A stretch of 64,000 nt of DNA, taken from NCBI GenBank assembly GCA_963728655.1, contig CAVSLD010000002.1, forward strand, positions 62,001 to 126,000, in the 5' to 3' direction. Position numbers and translations under genes: made by a program. Positions 41,094-50,043 of the stretch are shown piece after piece. Source of the DNA: Iamia sp963728655 (GTDB lineage Bacteria > Actinomycetota > Acidimicrobiia > Acidimicrobiales > Iamiaceae). Every line of letters starts with the position of its first letter. Within the stretch, counting starts at the first letter, position 1. A model generated the notes under the pieces. The model saw only the letters and a program-made list of their open reading frames with translations. It was not told the origin of the DNA and ran no database searches.

Positions 41094-42236
41094 GTGGTCA
41101 GGGGCGCGCTGCGATCGGTGTGGGACGAGCCGCGCGTCCCGGAACCCCTCGACCGACCCTGGTGGGACCAGGTGCTGGTGGCCGTCCTGGTGCCCATGGC
41201 CTTGGCCGAGGGCCTCCTGCGCTCCGATGTGCCCTGGCCGCCGTGGTCGATCGGCCTGGCCGTGGTCTGCGTCCTGGCCGTCCTGGGGCGGCGGTCCCAC
41301 CCGCTCACGGCCGTGGTGCTGGGCTTCGGGGCCCAGACCCTCGCCGGGCTCGGTCCCGAGCTGGCCGGCCTCGACCCCGGCGTCCTCGACGTCACCTCGG
41401 TGGTCCTGCTCCTGCCCTACTCGCTGTGCCGGTGGGCCTCGGGGCGGGCCGCGGTGCTGGGCATGGCCTTCGTGCTGGCCTGCCACCTCGGGCGCGAGCC
41501 GCTCTACGGCAGCACTGCGGTGGACCTGGTGATCGGGGCCGGCTTCCTCATGCTGCCCGGCGCGCTCGGTGCGTCCATCCGCTTCCGCGCCACCGCCCGG
41601 CACCGCGGCATCGAGCAGGTGCGGATGCAGGAGCGGGAGGAGCTGGCCCGGGAGCTGCACGACACCGTGGCCCACCACGTGTCGGCCATCGCCATCCAGG
41701 CCCAGGCCGGCCGGGCGGTGGCCGCCTCCGACCCGGCGCGGGCGGTGGAGGTCCTGGAGGTCATCGAGGGCGCGGCGTCACAGGCGCTGTCCGAGATGCG
41801 CGAGGTCGTGGGCATCCTCCGCACCGGCGAGGCCGAGCGGACGCCGGCGCCGGGGGTGGCCGCCCTCGCCGACCTGGCGGCGGACCCCTCCGGCCCGCTC
41901 GCCGTGGAGGTCGACCTGTCGGGCGACCTCGCCCACCTCACCGGGCCGGTCGATGCGGCCCTGTACCGCCTGGCCCAGGAGGCCGTCACCAACGCCCGGC
42001 GCCACGCCCGCGACGCGAGTCGGGTGGAGGTCCGGGTGGCGGCCACGACCGACGCCGTGCGCCTCGAGGTCGCCGACGACGGCCGCCCCGGCCGCGACGG
42101 GCGCGAGCCCGGCTACGGCCTGGTGGGCATGGCCGAGCGGGTCGAGCTGCTGGGTGGCACCTTCGTCGCCGGCCCCGCCCCCGGCGGGGGTTGGGCCGTC
42201 ACCGCGGTGCTGCCGGTGGGAGGGTCGGCCCGGTGA
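41094..42236 (+). CDS. NarL-type sensor histidine kinase (HisKA_3)
   Basis: A 380-aa membrane sensor kinase. Four to five hydrophobic segments fill residues 25-160 with little extracellular domain, suggesting an intramembrane-sensing kinase. The phosphoacceptor box ARELHDTVAHHVSAIAIQ places the His near residue 188; the ATPase domain has LAQEAVTNARRHARD (N box) and VADDGRPGRDG with GYGLVGMAERVELLGG (G boxes). The GTG start has a leaderless -10. Its stop overlaps the response-regulator start by 4 nt. The signal is unknown. Confidence 0.92.
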   Translation: MVRGALRSVWDEPRVPEPLDRPWWDQVLVAVLVPMALAEGLLRSDVPWPPWSIGLAVVCVLAVLGRRSHPLTAVVLGFGAQTLAGLGPELAGLDPGVLDVTSVVLLLPYSLCRWASGRAAVLGMAFVLACHLGREPLYGSTAVDLVIGAGFLMLPGALGASIRFRATARHRGIEQVRMQEREELARELHDTVAHHVSAIAIQAQAGRAVAASDPARAVEVLEVIEGAASQALSEMREVVGILRTGEAERTPAPGVAALADLAADPSGPLAVEVDLSGDLAHLTGPVDAALYRLAQEAVTNARRHARDASRVEVRVAATTDAVRLEVADDGRPGRDGREPGYGLVGMAERVELLGGTFVAGPAPGGGWAVTAVLPVGGSAR

Positions 42237-42886
42237 GCATCCGCGTGCTGGTGGCCGACGACCAGGACCTGGTGCGGGTCGGGCTCCGGATGATCCTCGA
42301 CGCCCAGCCCGGCATCGAGGTGGTGGGCGAGGCCACCGACGGTCAGGAGGCGGTGGACCTGGCCCGGCGCCTCCGCCCCGACGTGTGCCTGCTCGACGTG
42401 CGCATGCCCGGGATCGATGGCATCGAGGCCACCCGCCGGCTGGCCGGGCCCGACGTGGCCGACCCGTTGGCCGTGGTGGTGATCACCACCTTCGACCTCG
42501 ACGAGTACGTCCACGACGCCCTCCGGGCCGGGGCGCGCGGCTTCCTCCTCAAGGACGCCGGTCCCGAGCTGCTGGCCCAGGCCGTCCACGCCGCGGCCGA
42601 GGGCGATGCGCTCATCGCACCCCGTGTCACGGCCCGGTTGCTGGAGGCCTTCACCTCGGCACCGGGCGGGCCGCCGCCCCAGCCGGTGGACCCGCTCACC
42701 GAGCGGGAGGAGGAGGTGCTGCTCACCGTGGCCCGGGGCTTCACCAACGCCGAGGTCGCGTCCGAGCTGCACGTCTCGCTGAGCACGGTCAAGACCCACC
42801 TGGGCAGCCTGATGGCCAAGATCGGGGCGCGGAACCGGGTGGAGATCGCCATCTGGGCCTACGAGACGGGCCGCATGGCGGGCTGA
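42233..42886 (+). CDS. NarL/LuxR-family response regulator
   Basis: A 217-aa DNA-binding response regulator. The receiver domain shows RVLVADDQDLVRVGLRMIL with the acidic pair, phosphoacceptor Asp in DVCLLDVRMPGIDG near residue 54, and the conserved Thr and Lys (VVVITTFDLDEY, GFLLKDAG). The LuxR-type HTH is LTEREEEVLLTVARGFTNAE then SLSTVKTHLGSLMAKIG. It is translationally coupled to the kinase gene (GTGA). DevR/DosR belongs to the same family, but the partner kinase lacks GAF haem domains, so this pair is not an obvious DosRS. Confidence 0.94.
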   Translation: MSIRVLVADDQDLVRVGLRMILDAQPGIEVVGEATDGQEAVDLARRLRPDVCLLDVRMPGIDGIEATRRLAGPDVADPLAVVVITTFDLDEYVHDALRAGARGFLLKDAGPELLAQAVHAAAEGDALIAPRVTARLLEAFTSAPGGPPPQPVDPLTEREEEVLLTVARGFTNAEVASELHVSLSTVKTHLGSLMAKIGARNRVEIAIWAYETGRMAG

Positions 42887-42989
42887 GCCTCGGCCGGAGC
42901 CGCCGGAGCCGCGTCCGTCGTGCCGGATGGACAAAGAGGGTTGCCACGCCCTCACCGCCCCGAGATGCTGCCGGCCGAGGAGGTGCACG

Positions 42990-43655
42990 ATGGACGCACA
43001 CGAGCACGAGCACGGACCGGGGCACGAGCACGAGGAGGAGGAGGACCCGACGGCGCACTGGGAGGCCCGCTACCGCGACAGCGACCGGGTCTGGAGCGGG
43101 CGGGTCACCGCCGCGCTGGAGGCCGAGGCCGCAGGGCTGAGGCCGGGCAAGGCCCTGGACCTCGGCTGCGGCGAGGGTGCCGACGCGGTCTGGCTGGCCC
43201 GCCAGGGCTGGGACGTCACCGCGGTCGACATCTCGGCCACCGCCCTGGCCCGGGTCGAGCAGCACGCGGACGAGGCCGGGGTCGGCGACCGGGTGGCGGT
43301 CGAGCGCCACGAGCTGGGACGCACCTTCCCCGAGGGCACGTGGGACCTGGTCTCGGCCCAGTTCCTCCAGTCGCCGGTGGCCCTCGACCGCATCGCCGTG
43401 CTGCGGCGGGCCGTCGAGGCGGTGGCCCCCGGCGGCACCCTGCTGGCGGTCAGCCATGCCGCCCCGCCGGCCTGGGCGCCGGCCCACTTCGCCGACCGGC
43501 ACTTCCCCCAGCCCGACGAGGAGCGCGACGCGCTCGCCCTCGACCCGGCGACCTGGGACGTGGTCCGCTGCGAGGTCGTCGAGCGCGAGGGGCAGGGGCC
43601 CGACGGCCAGCACGGGACCCTCCTCGACGGCGTCCTGCTGCTCCGTCGACGCTGA
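42990..43655 (+). CDS. SAM-dependent methyltransferase with His/Glu-rich N-terminus
   Basis: A 221-aa class I methyltransferase. Motif I is ALDLGCGEGADAVWLARQGW with VTAVDISATAL as the acidic motif II; DLVSAQFLQSP corresponds to motif IV. The pattern resembles TehB/thiopurine-type methyltransferases. The first 20 residues are strikingly rich in His and Glu (DAHEHEHGPGHEHEEEEDP), a likely metal-binding tail. The start ATG was chosen because GAGGAGG lies 6 nt upstream; an earlier ATG at 42927 lacks this. The target is unknown. Confidence 0.85.
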   Translation: MDAHEHEHGPGHEHEEEEDPTAHWEARYRDSDRVWSGRVTAALEAEAAGLRPGKALDLGCGEGADAVWLARQGWDVTAVDISATALARVEQHADEAGVGDRVAVERHELGRTFPEGTWDLVSAQFLQSPVALDRIAVLRRAVEAVAPGGTLLAVSHAAPPAWAPAHFADRHFPQPDEERDALALDPATWDVVRCEVVEREGQGPDGQHGTLLDGVLLLRRR

Positions 43656-43880
43656 GGCGGCGGGGCGACCCATCGTTCGGTGGGGGGTGGGGGAGGAGCC
43701 GGGCCGGGGCCCACCCGGCGCCCGCCCGGGCCGCGGCCCTCTCCGGCCCCGCCCCCCGCCCGGGCCGCGTGCCCCTCCCGCCCCTTGGCCTCGGTCCCGG
43801 GCCGCGGGTCCTGGCCGGGTCCCGCCGCGTCGCAGAGACCGCACCGCGGTGACCGGGGAGCGGCGGCCTACGGTGCCGCC

Positions 43881-44675
43881 GTGGAGGACCCGTCGCCCCT
43901 CGCCGCCGCCCTGCTCCGGGCCGACCGGGGCTCCTGGGTCGAGGCCGGTGCCGTCCTCCCCGTGCAGGGTCCGGTCCACCACCCGCAGGGCCTGGTGCGG
44001 GCGCAGGGGCTGTGGTGGGTCTCGACCGTCGATGTCCACGCCGTGGCGGGCCACCTGCTGGGCATCGACGACGACGGGGCCCAGGTGGTGGACGTGACCC
44101 TGGTCGACGGGCCCCGCTTCCACCCCGGCGGCATCGATCTGGACGGCGAAACGATCACGGTGCCGGTGGCCGAGTACGTGCCCGACAGCACCACCGCCCT
44201 GTTCCGGGTCGACCTCCGCACCGGTGGGGCCGAGCAGGTCGGTCGGGTGGACGACCACCTCGGCTTCCTGGCCGCCCCCCGACCCGACGGCACCACCACC
44301 GCCATGACCTGGGGCTCCCGCCACGTCCTGACCCTCCGCGCCGAGGGCGAGGTCCTCGATCGCCGGCCCAACCCCAGCCACTGGATCGACGTCCAGGACG
44401 GCCAGCGCCTCGACGACCACCGCCTGCTGTGCTCGGGCATCGGTGTCATGGCCGACGGCGACCGGCTGGTGGCCCTCGGCGGCCTGGGGGTGTGGGACGA
44501 GGACCTCGCCACGTGGGTCCACGAGCTGCCCGTGGCCACGACGGTGGCGTCGGGCCGCATCCTCACCACCAACCCCGTCTGGGCCCACGAGGACGGGGGC
44601 GACGTGGTCCTCCACGCCGCCCCCGATGACGACGACGGCAGCCTCGTCACCCACCGCCTCCACACCGCGCCCTGA
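43881..44675 (+). CDS. DUF6454-like beta-propeller protein
   Basis: A 264-aa protein of beta-repeat character. Blocks such as HHPQGLVRAQGLWWVSTVDV, GPRFHPGGIDLDGETITVPV and VDDHLGFLAAPRPDGTTTAM suggest a single propeller; the family is recalled as DUF6454 and has no known reaction. No signal peptide. The start GTG has TACGGT 6 nt upstream, consistent with a leaderless transcript. The 225-bp gap before it contains the 13-mer CGCCCGGGCCGCG twice but nothing else I can name. Confidence 0.6.
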   Translation: MEDPSPLAAALLRADRGSWVEAGAVLPVQGPVHHPQGLVRAQGLWWVSTVDVHAVAGHLLGIDDDGAQVVDVTLVDGPRFHPGGIDLDGETITVPVAEYVPDSTTALFRVDLRTGGAEQVGRVDDHLGFLAAPRPDGTTTAMTWGSRHVLTLRAEGEVLDRRPNPSHWIDVQDGQRLDDHRLLCSGIGVMADGDRLVALGGLGVWDEDLATWVHELPVATTVASGRILTTNPVWAHEDGGDVVLHAAPDDDDGSLVTHRLHTAP

Positions 44676-44705
44676 CCGATCCCCTGCCGGGGCGGCCCGC
44701 GGCGG

Positions 44706-46038
44706 TCAAGAGATCTCGGTGCCGTCGGGGCGGTGGACGTGGATGGTCCCGGTGACGTCGCGGTGGACGCGGTAGCCGTGTTCCTTGAGGTGGTTGTGCC
44801 TCCGGCAGGCCGGTCCCCCGTCGTGGGGGCAGGTACACCCTCCGCCGGATCCGTCGGCCCTGGTGGACCAGGGGCGGAGGTGGTCGCAGTGGCAGCGGGT
44901 CACGGGCGTGTGGCACCCGGGCCAGTAGCAGGTGGTGGATCCGAGCTTGACGGCCAACGCGGCGGCGCCGGTGAACAGGCGCCGGCGGCGGCCCATGTCG
45001 ACCACGACGCCGTCGGCGCCGACGACGACCCGTCGCACGTGACCGACCAGGGCGTGGGCCACGGCGGCGGTGGCCTCGACGGGCCTGCCGTCCATGGTCG
45101 AGCACCGGTACCCGGTGGTGGGGAACACGGAGAGCGCGTCGTCGACGGGGGCGGGGTCCAACCCGGCGAGGCGGGCCAGCATGCGCTCGAAGGTGCGGTG
45201 GTCGATGACGATGTTGGTCACGACGACCGACCCACCGGGGGCGTCGGCCCTCGCGGTGGCGGCCTGGCCGAAGATGCGCTCGAGGGCGTCGAAGCGGCGT
45301 TGGGCGTCGGTGCGGGGCAGGTCCGCCGGTGTGGCGGCGTCGCCGTGCTCGGCTCGGGCCTTGTCCCAGTCGGCGAGGGTCTCGGCCTCGTAGAACGCGG
45401 TGAAGATGGTCTCCAGCTCGGCCCCGGCCAGAGACCCGCACCGGCCAGCCAGCGTCCAGGATCCGTCGAAGCCTTGGAGCAGCGCGGCGTCGCGGTTGTG
45501 GTGGCTCGACTGGTCGTCGTCGCGGGTGCCGTCCTGGTCGACGACGCGGACCCAGTCGTCGACCATGCGGTCGAAGGCCAGGTACTCGTTGGCCTCGGCC
45601 TCGGCCGCGAAGGAGGCCTCGTTGGCTTCGAGGGTGTCGGCGACGCGGGGGTTGGCGTGGGCCCGGGCGATGCGCTCCACCTGGCACCCGCCGATGCGCC
45701 CCGCCGCGGAACGCGGCGCGGACGGTGGGCAGGCGACGGAGGGCCTTGGCGCACCGGGCCCGCCGGGCCGCCTCTGCGCCGGAGAGGTTGGCCACGTGGC
45801 GGACCATCACCTTGGCCGACCGGTGCCCGTCGAGCACACAGGCCCCGGTGCGGTCGACCTCGGCCACCAGCTCGACCTGCAGGCTGCGGAGCCGCCGGGC
45901 CTGGGTCTCCAGCTCGGAGATCAGACGCCGGGCATCCTCGGCCCCAGCCGGGGTGACCCCGACGGTCTGGAGGGCGTCGATGCCCGCGGCGACGAGGCCG
46001 AGGGCCTCGGTCTGCGGGCTGTCGAGCACTGCCTCCAT
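44706..46038 (-). pseudogene. DUF222 / HNH endonuclease-domain protein, interrupted by one surplus G near 45700
   Basis: The N-terminal DUF222 part (LISELETQARRLRSLQVELV, DGHRSAKVMVRHVANLSGAE) reads from ATG 46038 to about 45702. The frame then shifts at a CCCC run (45699-45702); dropping one base restores AAFRGGRIGGCQVERIARAH and continues through DUF222 to a C-terminal HNH (CYWPGCHTPVTRCHCDHLRP, then GGPACRRHNHLKEHGY). The corrected length is 443 aa. DUF222-HNH proteins are abundant in actinobacteria and often linked to mobile or repeated loci. As given, only the C-terminal piece from about 45680 could be made. Confidence 0.85.
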
Positions 46039-46483
46039 GCCCCCACAGTACGCAGGGGGTGTGACAGCCAGACCGCCCGCAGACCGTTGCGCCACAACGC
46101 TTTCGGGTGGATCCCACCCGTCGCGCGGGAGACCCGGGAGGCACCCCTCGGCGCCACCTGCCGGGCCGGTCGTGCGAGCTCGGAGACCCCGGTCGGGGCC
46201 GACGGCGCAACCAGGGGACGCCGCCCCCTGCTGGGGGGCGATCCCACCCACTGCCGGTCCCGCCTGCTGCCGCCGTCCTCGCCTCCGCTCGGTGATCGCC
46301 CGGCCCGGGCCATCGGCCACCGGCCCCGCACCTGCAGCAGGGGGTCCCTCCCTCGTCGCCCGGACCCTCGGCATCCGCGTCCCCTCCCGGGCGTCCTCCC
46401 GTCCGGTCGTCCGGTGCCGCCGGGAGCGGCCATCGCCTCGCTCCCGGCGGCGTGCGACCGGCGGGCGCGCGAGGCTCGGCGCT
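46039..46483. other. Intergenic region upstream of the HNH gene and phosphotransferase
   Basis: About 445 bp with no supportable gene on either strand. It contains a short inverted repeat GGGTGG-ATC-CCACCC at 46105-46119 and a further GATCCCACCCA about 130 bp on, otherwise low-complexity GC-rich sequence. It should hold the divergent promoters of both flanking genes; GAGGCT lies 7 nt before the phosphotransferase GTG. Confidence 0.45.
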
Positions 46484-47596
46484 GTGACCACCACCACACC
46501 TGGCACCGGGGGCACCCACCCCGCCGGCATCGCCGACACGCCCGAGGCGCTCACCCCGGCCTGGCTCACCGAGGTCCTGGCCAGCGGCGGGCACCTCGCC
46601 GGCGCCTCGGTGGCGGCGGTCGACATGGCCCCGCTGGGCACGGGCCAGATGTGCGACAGCCTGCGCCTGGCCCTGCGCTACGACGGACCCACCACGGCCC
46701 CGGCGGCCCTGGTGGCCAAGCTGCCCGCGGCCGACCCCACCAGCCGGGCGACCGCAGTGAACCTCCGCTCCTACGAGAAGGAGGTCCGCTTCTACCAGCA
46801 GCTGGCCGACGACCTCCCGGTGCCGACCCCGACGGTGTTCCACGCCGACATCGATCCCGTCACCGCCTCGTTCGTGCTCCTGCTCGAGGACCTGGCCCCG
46901 GCCGAGCAGGGCGACCAGCTGGCCGGCTGCTCGGTGGCGACCGCCCACTCGGCGATCGACGCCATGGTCGCCCTCCACGCCCCGCGGTGGGGCGACGAGG
47001 ACCTGCGCCGCCACGACTGGCTCCACACCGACGACGAGACGGGGCGGGCGTTCCTCGCCGCCCTGCTGCCGACGCTGTGGGCCGGGTTCCAGGACCGCTA
47101 CGGGACCCAGCTGGTCCCGGCCGTGCCCGAGGTGGGCGAGGCCTTCTTCGCCCACCTCGATGCCTACCTCACCCCCACCGGCGGCCCCCTGACACTGGTC
47201 CACGGCGACTTCCGCCTCGACAACCTGCTGATCGACACCGCGTCCGACGCGGTGGTGGGCGTGGTCGACTGGCAGACCTGCTCGGTCGGCCCGGCCCTGC
47301 GCGACGTGGCCTACTTCGTCGGGGCCGGTCTCCTCCCCGACGACCGTCGAGCGGTGGAGGAGGAGCTCGTCCACCGCTACCACGACGGGATCGTCGCCGC
47401 CGGCGTGGCCGACTACCCGTGGGCGCGGTGCTGGGAGGACCACCGCCGCGGCACCTTCGCCGGGCTGCTGATGGCGGTGGCCGCCTCCATGCTGGTGGAG
47501 CGCACCGACCGGGGCGACGAGATGTTCCTGGCCATGGCCTCGCGCCACGCCCGCCACGCCCTCGACCTGGAGGCCCTGGCGCTGCTCGGCGCCTGA
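46484..47596 (+). CDS. Aminoglycoside-phosphotransferase-type (APH/EcKL) kinase
   Basis: A 370-aa kinase-like protein of the APH/choline-kinase/ecdysteroid-kinase-like superfamily. The Brenner motif LVHGDFRLDNLLIDT supplies the catalytic Asp and Asn, and VVGVVDWQTC the metal-binding Asp. FYQQLADDLPVPTPTVFHAD and FVLLLEDLAP are N-lobe marks. Such proteins in actinobacterial catabolic regions phosphorylate small hydroxylated compounds; drug resistance should not be assumed. It stands alone and converges with the DUF6159 gene 10 nt away. Confidence 0.85.
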   Translation: MTTTTPGTGGTHPAGIADTPEALTPAWLTEVLASGGHLAGASVAAVDMAPLGTGQMCDSLRLALRYDGPTTAPAALVAKLPAADPTSRATAVNLRSYEKEVRFYQQLADDLPVPTPTVFHADIDPVTASFVLLLEDLAPAEQGDQLAGCSVATAHSAIDAMVALHAPRWGDEDLRRHDWLHTDDETGRAFLAALLPTLWAGFQDRYGTQLVPAVPEVGEAFFAHLDAYLTPTGGPLTLVHGDFRLDNLLIDTASDAVVGVVDWQTCSVGPALRDVAYFVGAGLLPDDRRAVEEELVHRYHDGIVAAGVADYPWARCWEDHRRGTFAGLLMAVAASMLVERTDRGDEMFLAMASRHARHALDLEALALLGA

Positions 47597-47606
47597 GCCA
47601 CAGGGG

Positions 47607-48455
47607 CTAGCGCAGGCCCCCGAAGGCGCCGGTCTTGGGGGCGAAGGCCCGGGTGATGGCGTCGGGGGAGAAGCCCGAGGGCACCGACCCGGTGGTGGCG
47701 TACTGGTACAGGGCGGCCCGGAAGATGCCGTTGAGGGCGGACATGACGAGGGCCACCGCCGCCACCCAGATGGCGCCGAGGACGATGCCGACGAGGGGCA
47801 CGACCAGGCCGACGAGCACGGCCACGGCGATGCCGGGCAGCATGACGAGGAAGCCGACGAAGCCGAAGCCGAGCTGGGCGGTGAGGTTCTCGCCCCAGGT
47901 CGTGCGGAACAGGTCGGTGCAGCGCTTGAGGCTGGCTCCGGGGCCGAGGCCCTCGACCACCACGACGGGCACGGCGAGGAAGGTGAGCACCTGCCACCCG
48001 AAGGAGAGGGCGTTGGCCACGATGCGACCGATGAAGCCGCGGTCGGCGATCACCTGGAGGGCCAGCCCGACGGTGCCGGCCAGCAGCGCCCAGCCCACGA
48101 TCTGGGGCAGGCGGCGGTTGGCCCCGCCGAAGGCGGTGCCCAGGGACGGGTCGTGTCCGGTGAGGCGCTGGTGGGCCCCGGCCACCAGGGCCGCGGTGAA
48201 GTAGGTGGCCACGATGCTGACGGCGAGGTAGCCGATCGCCCCGACGGCGTAGCTGAGGCCGGACGGCTCGTAGCTGGTGGTCCCGGCGGTGTCGACCGTC
48301 TCGGTGAGGGTGAACCAGACCGCGCCCCCGAACGCAGCGACGACCAGGAGCGTCACCACCAGGCCGAGGAGCGGGATCGACACCAGCTCCTTGTCGGCCC
48401 TGAGCACCACGGCCGACTCCTTGAGGATGTCCCAGCTGCGTCTGATCCTGCCCAC
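47607..48455 (-). CDS. DUF6159-like membrane protein
   Basis: A 282-aa multi-pass membrane protein with about six hydrophobic segments, for example IPLLGLVVTLLVVAAFGGAV, AIGYLAVSIVATYFTAALVA and LVMLPGIAVAVLVGLVVPLV. The N-terminus RRSWDILKESAVVLRADKEL and FRTTWGENLTAQLGFG match the DUF6159 family as I recall it; function unknown. A TAGGTT hexamer 7 nt before the GTG indicates a leaderless transcript. It lies downstream of, and on the same strand as, a diguanylate cyclase. Confidence 0.7.
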   Translation of the reverse strand: MGRIRRSWDILKESAVVLRADKELVSIPLLGLVVTLLVVAAFGGAVWFTLTETVDTAGTTSYEPSGLSYAVGAIGYLAVSIVATYFTAALVAGAHQRLTGHDPSLGTAFGGANRRLPQIVGWALLAGTVGLALQVIADRGFIGRIVANALSFGWQVLTFLAVPVVVVEGLGPGASLKRCTDLFRTTWGENLTAQLGFGFVGFLVMLPGIAVAVLVGLVVPLVGIVLGAIWVAAVALVMSALNGIFRAALYQYATTGSVPSGFSPDAITRAFAPKTGAFGGLR

Positions 48456-48462
48456 GGCCCGG

Positions 48463-48468
48463 AACCTA
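48463..48468 (-). promoter_or_regulatory. -10 element, leaderless promoter of the DUF6159 gene
   Basis: On the minus strand, TAGGTT with a 7-nt spacer precedes the GTG at 48455. Confidence 0.5.
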
Positions 48469-48500
48469 CCGTCCCGTCCCTCGCCGGGCCGGGAGGGGGC

Positions 48501-49877
48501 TCAGCCCGCAGGGGAGGTGGACCAGCGGCCGCCGCCGGCGCGCTTGGCCTCGTAGAGCGACGCGTCGGCGGTCCGCAGCAGGGCGTCGAGGTCTCCGGCC
48601 CGGGGGTCGTCGCCGCCGATCACGGTGAGGCCGATGCTGCAGCCCACCCGGTGGTGGGCGCCGTCGACGTCGATGGGGGGCGACAGGGCGGCGATGACGT
48701 CGTCGGCCAGAGCCTCGGCGTCCTCCCGCCGGGCCAGCCCCGCGCACCACACCGCGAACTCGTCACCGCCGAGGCGCACCACCCGGCCCCGGCGTCCGCA
48801 GGCCCGGGTCATCCGGGCCGCCACCTCGCGGAGGATGCGGTCGCCCACGAGGTGCCCGTGGCGGTCGTTGACCGCCTTGAAGTCGTCGAGGTCGCAGAAC
48901 AGGAGGGCGGCGAGGTCGGGCCGGTCCGAGGCGACCCGCTCGGCCAGGGCGGCCCGGTTGCCCACGCCGGTGAGCGGGTCGGTGGTGGCCCGGGTGAGCA
49001 GGTCGTGCTGGCTGTCGGACCAGCGCAGGGCCAGCTGCACCAGCCGGGCCGTCTCCTCCAGGTGGCGGCGGTGCGTGGCCAGGATGGGCCCGGGCCTCCG
49101 GCGCCAGCAGACGAGCACGGCATCGGGCGGGCCGTCGTGGGCGGTGGGCACGGGCGTGGTCCAGACCTGGTGGACCCCTGCCTCCTCCGCCGCCCGGTCG
49201 AGGGGCCCGTCGAGGTCGCGACGGCCGGCCTCGGCGATCCGCCGCCCCTCGATGCTCGCCGGCCAGGGGCCGCCGGCGTCGGCCCCCACCCGGAGCTCGG
49301 CCCCGAGGGCGGGGGGCAGGTCGGCCCAGGCCGCGGCCCGGTAGGTGCCGTCGTCCTCCCGACGCAGCACCACCGACGCCGAGTCGGGCGCCAGGGCGTC
49401 GCACCAGCCGACCACCTGGTCGAGGATGGTGGCCAGGTCGCCGGCGGTGAGCAGCGAGCCGAGGACGTCGAGCAGGCGGCTGGTCGAGGCGTAGGGCCGG
49501 CCCCACGACAGGAACAGCCCGGACCCGTCGGCGCCACGGAGGTCCATGCCGCCGAACTCGAAGGCCGGCCAGGACCCGTCGGCGTGGGCCAGGCGGAGCA
49601 CGGCGAGGATGCGGTCGCGCGAGTCGCGCGCCGTCTCGTCGAAGGTGAAGGCCAGCACGTCCTGGTCGTCGACGTGGACCAGGTCGAGGGCGTTGGTGCC
49701 GATGAGATCCCGGGCCGGCCGCCCGAGGATCCGCTCGCTCGACTCGCCCATCCACGCGATGGTCCCGTCGTTGGTCACCGCCGAGAAGAGCACCACCCCG
49801 TCGCCCAGGAGCCGGGCCACCGTGGCCGGGTCGGCCAGGGGGCCCAGCGGGTCGTCGGGGTCGAAGGCAACGCTCAC
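48501..49877 (-). CDS. PAS/GAF-GGDEF diguanylate cyclase
   Basis: A 458-aa soluble signalling protein. Residues about 15-130 look like a PAS domain (VVLFSAVTNDGTIAWMGESS), the middle like a GAF domain, and the C-terminus is a GGDEF domain: DPLTGVGNRAALAERV, LFCDLDDFKAVNDRHGHLVG, VVRLGGDEFAVW. The GGDEF active site is intact, so it should make cyclic di-GMP. The RxxD inhibitory site normally just before GGDEF is absent. No EAL domain. A GTG-started 21-codon frame (49874-49939) overlaps its start, but its ribosome-binding spacing is poor. Confidence 0.92.
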   Translation of the reverse strand: MSVAFDPDDPLGPLADPATVARLLGDGVVLFSAVTNDGTIAWMGESSERILGRPARDLIGTNALDLVHVDDQDVLAFTFDETARDSRDRILAVLRLAHADGSWPAFEFGGMDLRGADGSGLFLSWGRPYASTSRLLDVLGSLLTAGDLATILDQVVGWCDALAPDSASVVLRREDDGTYRAAAWADLPPALGAELRVGADAGGPWPASIEGRRIAEAGRRDLDGPLDRAAEEAGVHQVWTTPVPTAHDGPPDAVLVCWRRRPGPILATHRRHLEETARLVQLALRWSDSQHDLLTRATTDPLTGVGNRAALAERVASDRPDLAALLFCDLDDFKAVNDRHGHLVGDRILREVAARMTRACGRRGRVVRLGGDEFAVWCAGLARREDAEALADDVIAALSPPIDVDGAHHRVGCSIGLTVIGGDDPRAGDLDALLRTADASLYEAKRAGGGRWSTSPAG

Positions 49878-50043
49878 GGCGCCGCGCCTCCCGCGGTCGG
49901 GGGCCGGGGCGCGACGGTCCCGGGGGATGCCGCGCTCACGTCCTCCACCGTCTCTGCCTCCGTCCCGCCCGCGGGGTGTGCGGCCCTGTGATCTCCTGGC
50001 AGCGGCTGACCCTACCGCCGGTACGGTCCCGCCTGTGCCGGGC

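Noticed and set aside
43656..43880. Direct repeat of CGCCCGGGCCGCG in the gap before the DUF6454-like gene
   Set aside because: The whole gap is low-complexity G/C sequence, so a 13-mer repeat carries little weight.
46484..47596. Antibiotic-resistance aminoglycoside phosphotransferase
   Set aside because: The Brenner motif only shows the kinase superfamily; the sequence resembles the broad APH/EcKL group and nothing in the context suggests drug modification.
49874..49939. GTG-started 21-codon frame whose stop overlaps the diguanylate cyclase start
   Set aside because: GGAGG lies only about 2-3 nt before the GTG and no promoter is positioned for it; chance overlap is likely in GC-rich sequence.
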